From: DAOTZU01 sp034433995
GTDB taxonomy: Bacteria; Chloroflexota; Anaerolineae; UBA1429
Reading direction: 5' to 3'
DNA length: 6,989 nucleotides
NCBI GenBank assembly: GCA_034433995.1
Contig: DAOTZU010000019.1
Location: forward strand, 1-6,989
Positions 1 through 5,162 of this stretch are shown here, one piece after another. Position numbers and translations under genes: made by a program. The notes beneath the pieces were generated by a model, which did not search any database, was not told where the DNA came from, and was given only the letters and a program-made list of their open reading frames with translations. Each line of letters opens with the position of its first letter. The stretch's first letter is position 1.

Positions 1-282
1 TACGAGCTGATGCAAGTGGGCGCCCGGCGTCTGAACCTGATGCGCGCTTTTAACGCCCGCGAAGGCTTTACCCGGGCTCAAGATATCTTGCCCAAAAAAG
101 GCTTTTTGGCCCTCAAAGGGGGCGCCACCGACGGCGTCGCTGTGACGGAGGAAGAGTTCCTGGCCGCGCGGGAACAGTATTACCGGCTGGCCGGCTGGGA
201 TGCCGATGGCATCCCCACCCCCGCCAAGTTGGGCGAGCTGGGTTTGGATTGGGTGATTCCTTTGCTGCCCCAGAGGGCGTAG
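1..282 (+). CDS. Aldehyde:ferredoxin oxidoreductase family protein, C-terminal end (5' end outside window)
   Basis: The frame is open from the first base (Tyr-Glu-Leu-Met...) and ends at a TAG codon, giving the last 93 residues of a larger protein. The segment has the C-terminal signature of the AOR family: Arg-x3-Leu-x-Arg-x-Phe-Asn-x-Arg-Glu-Gly-Phe-Thr-Arg around residues 9-25, an Asp-x-Leu-Pro turn near 28-31, and the closing Tyr-Tyr-x-Leu-x-Gly-Trp-Asp-x-x-Gly-Ile-Pro-Thr-Pro motif (about 58-72) followed by Leu-Gly-Glu-Leu-Gly-Leu. Family enzymes oxidise aldehydes to carboxylic acids with a tungsten or molybdenum bis-pterin cofactor and a [4Fe-4S] cluster, reducing ferredoxin in the cytoplasm. 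The cofactor-binding parts lie outside the window, so the subfamily (AOR, FOR, GOR or other) cannot be decided. A strong terminator follows 5 bp after the stop. Confidence 0.9.
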   Translation, partial: YELMQVGARRLNLMRAFNAREGFTRAQDILPKKGFLALKGGATDGVAVTEEEFLAAREQYYRLAGWDADGIPTPAKLGELGLDWVIPLLPQRA

Positions 283-287
283 CCATG

Positions 288-315
288 CCCCCCGCGGCAA
301 CCCGCGGGGGGTTTT
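288..315 (+). terminator. Rho-independent terminator of the AOR gene
   Basis: A perfect 10-bp stem (CCCCCCGCGG at 288-297 with CCGCGGGGGG at 302-311) closes a 4-nt loop (CAAC) and is followed by TTTT (312-315). It lies just after the AOR stop codon. There is no T-run on the opposite side, so it should act on plus-strand transcription only. The convergent isomerase gene stops at 319, right next to it. Confidence 0.85.
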
Positions 316-318
316 CGT

Positions 319-1170
319 TTAATAGGAGGCGACCAGAGGGCGCAAAGTTTTCAGCGCCAGGGCCAGCCCCTCGTTCCAGCGTTCCTGCAGGTAGGCGTTA
401 TCTTCGTGCTCTACGGCCATATCGCCGGCATAGCCCACCTCTTTGAGGGTGGCAAAGAGGGCCGGCCAGTCGATCTGTCCCAACCCCGGCAGGACAAAGC
501 GCCACCAACCCCGGCCATGCACGCCCACGCGCTTGAGCTTCTCTTGGTCAATGACAATGTCCTTGGCATGGATATGGTAAATGCGGCTGCCGAAATCGCG
601 GATGGCCTGCAGGTGATCTATCCCCTGCCAGACCAGATGAGAGGGATCGTACTCCAGGCCCAGGGCCGGATGGGGCACCACCTCCAGGAGTTTGGCCCAC
701 AGTTCCGGCGTGGTGGCCAGGTTGGTCCAACGATAGGGGCCGTGCCCCAACACGTGGCCCGGCCAGGGTTCCAAAGCGATGCGCACGCCCTCATCGGCGG
801 CCGCCTGGGTGATGGGGCCGAAACGCTCTTGAAAAAGGGGCAGGTTCTCGTCCACCGTGAGGCTGTTGTCGCGGCCCGTAAACCCAGAGACCACGCTGCA
901 GCCCAAGGCGCGGGCCAGTTTGCAGGCGCGGGCATAGTAGGCGATGGCCTCAGCCGCGGGCGCCTCGATGGTGCCCCCGTAGATGGCCACCGAGGTGATG
1001 CCGATCTGATATTGGGCCAGAGCTTCGCGCAGCAGGGATACGTTGCCCTCCAATTCGCCCAAGGTGGGGCGGTTGAGCCACCCCACGCCCGCCTCCAGGG
1101 CATCGTAGCCCAGCTTGCGGGCGTTGGCGATGTTCTTAAGGGAAAGCGGCGCCAAGTAGGCCAGTTTCAT
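319..1170 (-). CDS. Sugar phosphate isomerase/epimerase (xylose isomerase-like TIM barrel, AP_endonuc_2 fold)
   Basis: This 283-residue protein is a typical full length for the xylose-isomerase-like TIM-barrel family, which isomerises or epimerises sugars, keto-sugars or inositol derivatives with a divalent metal. Likely metal and catalytic residues fall at barrel strand ends: Glu134 (ALEPWPG), Asp175 and His178 (LEYDPSHLVW), His201 (YHIHAKD) and Glu254 (VEHED). The GWWRFVLPGLGQIDW stretch (221-235) is common in this group, often beside Gfo/Idh/MocA dehydrogenases, though none is visible here. No signal peptide is seen, so it is probably cytoplasmic. The ATG start is supported by AGAAAGGAG about 8 nt upstream and by a strong promoter giving a leader of about 30 nt. 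The TAA stop faces the AOR gene. The substrate cannot be read from the sequence; an IolE- or hydroxypyruvate isomerase-like role is possible. Confidence 0.88.
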   Translation of the reverse strand: MKLAYLAPLSLKNIANARKLGYDALEAGVGWLNRPTLGELEGNVSLLREALAQYQIGITSVAIYGGTIEAPAAEAIAYYARACKLARALGCSVVSGFTGRDNSLTVDENLPLFQERFGPITQAAADEGVRIALEPWPGHVLGHGPYRWTNLATTPELWAKLLEVVPHPALGLEYDPSHLVWQGIDHLQAIRDFGSRIYHIHAKDIVIDQEKLKRVGVHGRGWWRFVLPGLGQIDWPALFATLKEVGYAGDMAVEHEDNAYLQERWNEGLALALKTLRPLVASY

Positions 1171-1205
1171 CGGGCACGCTCCTTTCTCAGTAGTCAGATG
1201 GGCTG

Positions 1206-1233
1206 ATTATAACGCCGCATCAGACCCCGTCAA
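1206..1233 (-). promoter_or_regulatory. Sigma-70 promoter of the sugar isomerase gene at 319-1170
   Basis: Read on the minus strand, the -35 box TTGACG (1233-1228) and the perfect -10 box TATAAT (1211-1206) are separated by 16 bp. Transcription would begin near 1199, about 30 nt before the ATG. The -35 box lies about 31 bp from the -35 box of the opposite promoter, so the two form a divergent pair. Confidence 0.8.
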
Positions 1234-1264
1234 CCTTTGGCGCATGAAAAGGGCAAAAAAACCA

Positions 1265-1293
1265 TTGACTACGGGATAAATCCGTGCTACAAT
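1265..1293 (+). promoter_or_regulatory. Sigma-70 promoter driving the RRM protein leader
   Basis: TTGACT (1265-1270) and TACAAT (1288-1293) are separated by the optimal 17 bp. Each box differs from the consensus at one position. The predicted start is near 1300, which leaves about 235 nt before the RRM start codon. No other good promoter was seen closer to the gene. Confidence 0.75.
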
Positions 1294-1299
1294 AGCGGG

Positions 1300-1534
1300 C
1301 GTAGTGTGAGCTATGCGCTTAGGCGCGCGTTGGGGTGCCGGTGCTGGTAGGGGTCCTGCGGGATCGTCTTCCTCCTTCTCTGCCTCTGGTCGAGTGGTTC
1401 GGGACGAAGCAAGGACCGGTCCTTCCAGAGCAACGCTGAATTTGGGGCATGCTGGCTTTGCTTCGTTCTTGCCCTAACGAGGCCACATCGAGCCAGTTAC
1501 CAATTTATGTAAGACGTGTTTGGGAGGAGCAGCG
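1300..1534 (+). promoter_or_regulatory. Long structured 5' leader of the RRM protein gene
   Basis: The 365 bp between the isomerase start (1170) and the RRM start (1535) hold the divergent promoter pair and this leader. Visible structure: a GCGC-TTAG-GCGC hairpin (1315-1326); a perfect palindrome AAGGACCGGTCCTT (1411-1424); and a 9-bp long-range stem ACGAAGCAA (1404-1412) with TTGCTTCGT (1458-1466), whose last two bases overlap the palindrome. CCAG (1425-1428) with CTGG (1452-1455) could close an inner arm. A pyrimidine tract contains TCCTCC (1370-1375), complementary to GGAGGA (1523-1528) of the gene's Shine-Dalgarno, extendable by a G-U pair on each side. This suggests control at the RNA level, such as temperature or autoregulation. 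It matches no riboswitch or small RNA family I recognise. Confidence 0.4.
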
Positions 1535-1828
1535 ATGGGGGTGAGACTGTACGTGGGGAACCTGCCGTATCGGATGACCGAGGAGGAGCTGAGCAACGTC
1601 TTCTCGCAGGCCGGCGAGGTCGCCGATGTGGCGATCATCGTGGACAAAGAGACGGGGCGCTCCAAAGGGTTCGGTTTTGTGGAGATGGCCGATGAAAGCG
1701 GGGCGGCGGCGGCCTTGTCGCAGCTCAACGGCGCCCAGGTGGGTGGGCGCACGCTGAAGGTGGCCGAGGCCAAGCCACGCCCGGAGCGGCAACCCATGCG
1801 GCCGCGTCGCGAGGACTATCGCGCCTAG
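1535..1828 (+). CDS. RRM-domain RNA-binding protein
   Basis: This 97-residue protein consists of one RNA recognition motif plus a short basic tail. RNP2 is LYVGNL (residues 5-10) and RNP1 is KGFGFVEM (44-51), with the usual aromatic residues Tyr6, Phe46 and Phe48 that stack on RNA bases. The strand and helix order fits a complete RRM (about 4-80). Residues 80-97 are rich in Pro and Arg, a short version of the tails of cyanobacterial Rbp-type proteins. Such single-RRM bacterial proteins bind RNA in the cytoplasm, and some are induced by cold. The ATG at 1535 is chosen because GGGAGGAG (1522-1529) sits 5 nt upstream; a TTG at 1520 in the same frame overlaps that site and is unlikely. The gene has its own promoter and long leader and appears monocistronic. 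RNA targets are unknown. Confidence 0.93.
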   Translation: MGVRLYVGNLPYRMTEEELSNVFSQAGEVADVAIIVDKETGRSKGFGFVEMADESGAAAALSQLNGAQVGGRTLKVAEAKPRPERQPMRPRREDYRA

Positions 1829-1844
1829 CGCCGGTGAGGGACAC

Positions 1845-1878
1845 AAAAAACCCCAGGCCTACCATGGTGGACCTGGGG
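1845..1878 (-). terminator. Rho-independent terminator of the L25 gene
   Basis: CCCCAGG (1851-1857) pairs with CCTGGGG (1872-1878), extended inside by CC/GG across one bulged base. On the minus strand the stem is followed by TTTTTT (1850-1845), the mark of a terminator for the L25 transcript. On the plus strand only TCGTTC follows, so it would stop RRM transcription weakly, if at all. Confidence 0.8.
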
Positions 1879-1906
1879 TCGTTCACACGCTATCCTTGAA
1901 GCAGGA

Positions 1907-2575
1907 TCAGCTCGCCTGACGGCCGGCCGGCTTTTCGCCGGTAGGAGCACCTTGCTCTTTACCTTCTTCCTTGGTGGCTTCGGCCGCAGCCTCGGTCACC
2001 TCGGCTTCAGCCTCTTTGATCACGTGCGGGGCGCTGATGCTGACCACCTCGGCTTCGGGGTCGCTGAGCACGCGCACGTTGGCCGGGATCTTGAGGTCGG
2101 CCACCGTAAGATGGTCGTGGAAATCCTGCAAGGAGCTGATGTCCACCTCGATGGCGGCGGGCATGTCTTTGGGCAGGCATTCGATCTCCAGCTCGTCCAA
2201 AAGCTGCACCACCGTGCCGCCCTTGTCCACAGCCGGTGCCCGGCCTTGCAGGATGATGGGCACCAGGTTGCGCAACACCTCGGTGGCTACCACCGCATAG
2301 AAATCCACATGCAGGATGCGCCCGGTGATGGGATCCCGCTGCACCTCACGCACGAGGACATCCTGGGTATCTTGGCCAGGTATGGACAGCGCGATGAGAT
2401 GGCTCGTGCCTGCTGCTTTGAGCACCCGCTCGATGGCCCGATATTCGCATTGCACGCTCGTCGGCGCGATGGCGTGGCCATAGACCACGGCAGGGATGAT
2501 CTGGGCGCGCCGGAGCGCTTTGGGGGTCATGTGCGTATCCCGTGGTTGCGCCACAAGGGAAATCTGAGGGACCAT
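1907..2575 (-). CDS. rplY: 50S ribosomal protein bL25, long (TL5/CTC) form
   Basis: The product is a 222-residue bL25 of the long type, which binds 5S rRNA in the large ribosomal subunit. Residues 4-91 form the 5S-binding domain, with the family marks SLVAQPR, KALRRAQIIPAVVYG (19-33) and VREVQRDPITGRILHVDFY (75-93). Residues 98-184 form the C-terminal TL5 beta domain (GGTVVQLLDELEIECLP). The tail after about 187 is rich in Glu, Ala and Lys and likely disordered. The frame stays open to an ATG at 2695, but the 40 extra residues do not resemble L25. The ATG at 2575 places the protein at the family start, although its GGAGG (2593-2589) is 13 nt away, longer than usual. The gene has a strong promoter and its own terminator. 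Confidence 0.92.
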   Translation of the reverse strand: MVPQISLVAQPRDTHMTPKALRRAQIIPAVVYGHAIAPTSVQCEYRAIERVLKAAGTSHLIALSIPGQDTQDVLVREVQRDPITGRILHVDFYAVVATEVLRNLVPIILQGRAPAVDKGGTVVQLLDELEIECLPKDMPAAIEVDISSLQDFHDHLTVADLKIPANVRVLSDPEAEVVSISAPHVIKEAEAEVTEAAAEATKEEGKEQGAPTGEKPAGRQAS

Positions 2576-2598
2576 AGCCTTTATCCATCCTCCACAAG

Positions 2599-2643
2599 CT
2601 ATTCGCTGGTCTGCGCGATAAAGATGCTGGTAAGATCGGCCAT
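2599..2643 (-). other. Possible 14-codon leader micro-ORF upstream of rplY
   Basis: Inside the rplY leader, an ATG at 2643 opens a short frame (MADLTSIFIAQTSE) that ends at TAG (2601-2599), 23 nt before the rplY start. A purine-rich AGAGGG lies about 8 nt upstream of the ATG. It is in a different frame from rplY. It could be a translated leader peptide coupled to L25 synthesis, or chance; comparison with relatives is needed to tell. Confidence 0.2.
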
Positions 2644-2719
2644 GGTCACCGCCCTCTGCACATCCACCGCTCGCCGGGGCGCATATCTCATCCACGGCGC
2701 CGGCCGATTTACCAGCGCG

Positions 2720-2748
2720 ATTATAGGCGCAAGGCGCGTCGGCGTCAA
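2720..2748 (-). promoter_or_regulatory. Sigma-70 promoter of rplY
   Basis: On the minus strand, TTGACG (2748-2743) and a perfect TATAAT (2725-2720) are separated by exactly 17 bp. Transcription should begin near 2713, leaving a leader of about 138 nt. It lies just downstream of tRNA-Ser on the same strand, so rplY need not depend on tRNA read-through. Confidence 0.82.
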
Positions 2749-2781
2749 ATTATGCCGCGACGCCGCTCTTGGATACACCCA

Positions 2782-2870
2782 TGGCGGAGAGGGCGGGATT
2801 TGAACCCGCGAGGCTCATCGCCTACACGATTTCCAATCGTGCGCACTCGACCGGACTATGCGACCTCTCC
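2782..2870 (-). tRNA. tRNA-Ser (anticodon GGA), CCA encoded
   Basis: Read on the minus strand, the acceptor stem is GGAGAGG (2870-2864) with CCTCTCC (2792-2786), followed by G73 and a genomically encoded CCA (2784-2782). The anticodon arm is CACGA-TTGGAAA-TCGTG, so the anticodon is GGA and decodes UCC and UCU. The T arm is GCGGG-TTCAAAT-CCCGC. A long variable arm (AGGC-GATGA-GCCT) marks it as a class II tRNA and G73 is the usual serine discriminator. A promoter with a perfect -10 box starts it about 7 nt upstream. No clear terminator lies between it and the rplY promoter. Confidence 0.95.
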
Positions 2871-2883
2871 GCGCGACAACGCC

Positions 2884-2912
2884 ATTATACCATAGCGCCC
2901 CTAGGAGGCCAA
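2884..2912 (-). promoter_or_regulatory. Promoter of tRNA-Ser(GGA)
   Basis: On the minus strand, a perfect TATAAT (2889-2884) is preceded directly by TGG, giving an extended -10 element (TGnTATAAT). A partial -35 box TTGGCC (2912-2907) lies 17 bp upstream. The predicted start near 2877 is only a few bases before the mature tRNA 5' end. Confidence 0.75.
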
Positions 2913-2930
2913 ATCCTCGTCAGTTGAGAC

Positions 2931-2959
2931 TTGCGTTCCTGTTGCATCTGGCGTATCCT
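2931..2959 (+). promoter_or_regulatory. Weak candidate promoter of the glycosyltransferase operon
   Basis: TTGCGT (2931-2936) and TATCCT (2954-2959) are separated by 17 bp. Each box matches the consensus only in part, so this is a tentative call. It lies back-to-back with the tRNA-Ser promoter and would give a leader of about 48 nt. I saw no better candidate between the tRNA promoter and the start codon at 3014. Confidence 0.35.
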
Positions 2960-3013
2960 TGAGGCGTTCTGCAGTTCTTACCAAATGCTTCGATCTCGGT
3001 TCGAGGGGGAGCG

Positions 3014-4198
3014 ATGCGCATTTTGATGGCCAGCCACGGTTATCCCCCCACCATCAGTGGGGTCACGCTGGTGGTGCAAAAGCTGGCCCGGGCCATGGTG
3101 GCCAAGGGCCACGCCGTGACCGTTGTCACCGCCAGCGAACGCGGCGATCCTTACCGCGATAACGATCAAGGGGTGCAGTTGGTGCGCGTGCGTTCGCGGG
3201 ATAATCCCTTTTGGAAGGAGGGCCCCATCCCCTTCATCAGCCGGGAAGATCTTGATGCAGTGGTGGATGAGTGTCAGCCCGAAGTGTTGCACATCCACGA
3301 GGTGGCTCTTTTGGCCTGGCAGTTTTTGCGCCTGAGCCGCCGGGAGGGTCTGCCTCTACTGGCCAGTTGCCATTATGTGCCGCGCTTTGTGGCCCAGTAT
3401 CTGGGCGGCGAGATCACCGAAGATTGGGTGGAGCCGATCGCCTGGGGCTATTCCATTTGGTTGCTCAATCAGTGTGACCATGTGGTCTTTCCTAACCAAA
3501 GCCACCGGCAACAGTTCCTGGAGCGCGGCCTCACGGTGCCCACGTCGATCATCTCCAACGGTATGGATGTTGTGCGCTATTGCCCTGCCGATGGACGGGA
3601 TGAGATGGTGGAAGCGCGCTATCGGCTCCCCCTGCGGCCACGGATCCTCTTTGTGGGCCGCCTGGCGCGGGATAAGGAAATTGACGTGCTGATCCACGCC
3701 TTGGCCCACTTGCTGCGCCAGATGGAGGCCCATCTCCTTTTGGTGGGGCGCGGCGATGACCGCAAGCGGTTGGAGGAGCTGGTGAAGGATCTGGGCTTGG
3801 GGCCTTGGGTCCACTTTCTCGGTTTCGTCCCCGAAGAAGACATGCCGGCGCTGTATCGCAGCGTGGATCTTTTCGCCATCGCCTCCACTTGCGAGGTCCA
3901 GAGCCTGCCCACATTGCAGGCCCTGGCCACGGGCAAGCCGGTGGTGGCCGTCAACGCCCTGGCCCTGCCCGAGCTGGTGCGGGATGGCCTCAACGGCTTC
4001 TTGGTGCCGCCGGGCGAGGCCGAGGCGATGGCCGAAGCCATGGCGCGCATCTTGCGCGACCCGGAACTTGCGGAACGGATGGGACGGGCCGGGCTGGCCA
4101 TCGCCCAACACCATGCCCAAGAGCACACCTTCGATCGCTACGAGGCGCTTTACCAGCAATTGGTGCGCGCTCGGGAGCGCCGAGAAGAGCGGCGATGA
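3014..4198 (+). CDS. Glycosyltransferase family 4 (GT-B fold) protein
   Basis: This 394-residue protein has the two Rossmann-like halves of GT4 enzymes, which transfer a sugar from a nucleotide donor with retention of configuration, usually at the inner face of the membrane. The N-terminal half opens with MRILMASHGYPP and SGV (15-17) and contains HIHE (93-96). The donor-binding half has SNGMD (181-185), ILFVGRLARDKEIDVLI (211-227), HLLLVGRGDDR (240-250), VHFLGFVPEEDMPALY (266-281) and STCEVQSLPTLQALATGKPVV (291-311). In that last motif the usual E-x7-E pair is Glu294 and Gln302, so the second Glu is missing. It resembles diacylglycerol glucosyltransferases and phosphatidylinositol mannosyltransferases, but the acceptor is not known. 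GGGGGA (3005-3010) supports the ATG. The stop overlaps the next start as ATGA, so the two genes are translationally coupled. Confidence 0.92.
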   Translation: MRILMASHGYPPTISGVTLVVQKLARAMVAKGHAVTVVTASERGDPYRDNDQGVQLVRVRSRDNPFWKEGPIPFISREDLDAVVDECQPEVLHIHEVALLAWQFLRLSRREGLPLLASCHYVPRFVAQYLGGEITEDWVEPIAWGYSIWLLNQCDHVVFPNQSHRQQFLERGLTVPTSIISNGMDVVRYCPADGRDEMVEARYRLPLRPRILFVGRLARDKEIDVLIHALAHLLRQMEAHLLLVGRGDDRKRLEELVKDLGLGPWVHFLGFVPEEDMPALYRSVDLFAIASTCEVQSLPTLQALATGKPVVAVNALALPELVRDGLNGFLVPPGEAEAMAEAMARILRDPELAERMGRAGLAIAQHHAQEHTFDRYEALYQQLVRARERREERR

Positions 4199-4539
4199 TC
4201 CGGCAGGCCTTGGCGGCGCTTCAGCGTTGGGCTCGCCGCTTGCGAGAGGAACTTCAGGCGCTTTCCTGGGCCTACCGGGATCCGCGCACGCCCTGGTATG
4301 CCAAGCTGTGGCTGGCGCTGGTGCTGGGTTACGCCCTGAGCCCCGTGGATCTCATCCCGGATTTCATCCCCATCGTGGGCTATCTGGATGACCTGCTGCT
4401 CGTGCCGCTGGGCGTCTGGTTGGCGCTGCGCTTGATCCCACGCCAGGTGTTGGCCGAGGCATGGGCCAGGCAAGGGATGGGGGAGCCGCCACAGAATACC
4501 ACCGGCGACGAAATTGCAGGCCAAGATGGCCACATGTGA
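4195..4539 (+). CDS. YkvA/DUF1232 family small membrane protein
   Basis: This 114-residue protein carries the DUF1232 (YkvA) signature at about residues 26-70: the segment YRDPRTPWYAK, then LSPVDLIPDF and IPIVGYLDDLL. Two hydrophobic stretches (about 36-50 and 66-81) are broken by the SPVDLIPDFIPIVGYLDD turn, consistent with a small membrane protein. The N-terminus is a basic amphipathic helix and the C-terminus is a short polar tail. The molecular function of the family is not established. The ATG overlaps the glycosyltransferase stop (ATGA, 4195-4198) with no strong Shine-Dalgarno of its own, so translation likely depends on the upstream gene. The pairing hints at a shared envelope role, but that is inference. 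Confidence 0.87.
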   Translation: MIRQALAALQRWARRLREELQALSWAYRDPRTPWYAKLWLALVLGYALSPVDLIPDFIPIVGYLDDLLLVPLGVWLALRLIPRQVLAEAWARQGMGEPPQNTTGDEIAGQDGHM

Positions 4540-4540
4540 T

Positions 4541-4568
4541 TTGACAAGGCCGCTCGCCTGTTTATAAT
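4541..4568 (+). promoter_or_regulatory. Consensus sigma-70 promoter of tRNA-Gly
   Basis: A perfect TTGACA (4541-4546) and a perfect TATAAT (4563-4568) are 16 bp apart, the best promoter in the window. The start would be near 4575, about 7 nt before the tRNA. The -35 box begins 1 bp after the stop of the preceding gene. Confidence 0.9.
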
Positions 4569-4581
4569 GTGCTTAGCCGAT

Positions 4582-4654
4582 GCGGGTGTAGCTCAGTTGG
4601 CAGAGCGTCTGCTTCCCAAGCAGAATGTCGTGGGTTCGAGTCCCATCACCCGCT
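4582..4654 (+). tRNA. tRNA-Gly (anticodon CCC), CCA not encoded
   Basis: The acceptor stem is GCGGGTG (4582-4588) with CACCCGC (4647-4653), followed by T73, the usual glycine discriminator. The D arm is GCTCAGTTGGCAGAGC. The anticodon arm is TCTGC-TTCCCAA-GCAGA with anticodon CCC, decoding GGG. The T arm is GTGGG-TTCGAGT-CCCAT. Its 73 nt is a standard length. No CCA follows (TCT instead), so the end must be added by a nucleotidyltransferase, unlike the serine tRNA nearby. It forms a complete unit with its own promoter and terminator. Confidence 0.96.
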
Positions 4655-4671
4655 TCTTGTTTTATCCAGAG

Positions 4672-4713
4672 GCCTCCCAACGGTCGAGGGCGAGGGACCG
4701 GCGGGGGCTTTTT
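4672..4713 (+). terminator. Terminator of tRNA-Gly
   Basis: An outer stem GCCTCC (4672-4677) with GGGGGC (4703-4708, one G-U pair) and an inner stem CGGTC (4681-4685) with GACCG (4696-4700) enclose a 10-nt loop and are followed by TTTTT (4709-4713). The small internal loop between the stems makes it imperfect. It separates the tRNA from the VOC gene. Confidence 0.75.
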
Positions 4714-4761
4714 AGTTCTTTGGGGCAACCGCCTGTACCCTAAATGGGAAGGAGACCGGCA

Positions 4762-5136
4762 ATGGCCATCAAATCGCACCATATCGCCCTCAAGACGCCC
4801 AATTTCCAGCGCGCCCGGGCCTTTTATACCGAGGTCTTGGGCTTCCCTATCAAGGGGAGCATCCCTGGCAAAGAGATCGTGTTCATCGATATCGGCGGGA
4901 CGACCATCGAATTGATGCAGGGCGCCGCAGCCGAGGGGGATAAGCGCCCCGGCTGCGGATTCATGCATCTGGCCTTCCAGGTGGACGATGTGGATGCCAC
5001 CTACGCCGAGCTGGCCGCCAAGGGAGTGGCCTTCCATGTGACGCCCACCAACGTGGGCGATATCCGTCTGGCCTTCTTCCGCGATCCGGACGGCAACGAG
5101 CTGGAGCTGTTCTCCAGCCCCACGCTGCGCTGGTGA
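4762..5136 (+). CDS. VOC superfamily (glyoxalase/bleomycin resistance-fold) protein
   Basis: This 124-residue protein has the two beta-alpha-beta-beta-beta halves of the vicinal oxygen chelate fold. The four expected metal ligands are all present: His7 (SHHIAL), Glu50 (TTIELMQG), His69 (GFMHLAFQVDD) and Glu115 (DPDGNELELF, 108-117). A complete ligand set favours a metal-dependent enzyme such as a lactoylglutathione lyase-like, methylmalonyl-CoA epimerase-like or dioxygenase-type member over a binding-only protein, but the substrate is not evident. It is probably cytoplasmic. The ATG at 4762 is chosen because GGAAGGAG (4747-4754) lies 7 nt upstream; an in-frame ATG at 4744 would precede that site. 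No promoter is obvious between the tRNA terminator and the gene. Its stop lies 8 nt from the stop of the convergent isomerase. Confidence 0.9.
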   Translation: MAIKSHHIALKTPNFQRARAFYTEVLGFPIKGSIPGKEIVFIDIGGTTIELMQGAAAEGDKRPGCGFMHLAFQVDDVDATYAELAAKGVAFHVTPTNVGDIRLAFFRDPDGNELELFSSPTLRW

Positions 5137-5162
5137 GCCTTGGCCTATAGCCCGGCCAAGGC
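5137..5162. terminator. Hairpin between convergent genes, possible bidirectional transcription stop
   Basis: A perfect 9-bp stem (GCCTTGGCC at 5137-5145 with GGCCAAGGC at 5154-5162) and an 8-nt loop lie right after the VOC stop and overlap the last codons and stop of the minus-strand isomerase. Neither side has a T-run, so it is not a classic intrinsic terminator. It may protect both 3' ends or slow polymerase. Confidence 0.4.

Noticed and set aside
406..1206. Long plus-strand open frame across the first isomerase gene
   Set aside because: It is antisense to a clear TIM-barrel gene; high GC keeps shadow frames open. The translation has no recognisable domain.
1313..1477. A 54-codon open frame starting at ATG 1313 within the RRM leader
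   Set aside because: No convincing Shine-Dalgarno, a Gly/Arg/Ser-rich low-complexity product, and the region is better explained as a structured leader. It could at most be a regulatory upstream frame.
1300..1534. 6S, SRP or other known small RNA
   Set aside because: I looked for the SRP GGAAG-type core and a 6S-like closing stem and found neither; a leader role for the downstream gene is simpler.
2576..2695. N-terminal extension of L25 to ATG 2695
   Set aside because: The 40 extra residues do not resemble L25, the start has no Shine-Dalgarno and would lie only about 18 nt after the predicted transcription start.
1952..2803. Plus-strand open frame of 283 codons opposite rplY
   Set aside because: It is antisense to a certain ribosomal protein gene and runs into the tRNA-Ser region; the product is His/Gly-rich noise.
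3356..4159. Minus-strand open frame of 267 codons across the glycosyltransferase
   Set aside because: It is the complement of a strongly supported GT4 gene, with no domain or ribosome site of its own.
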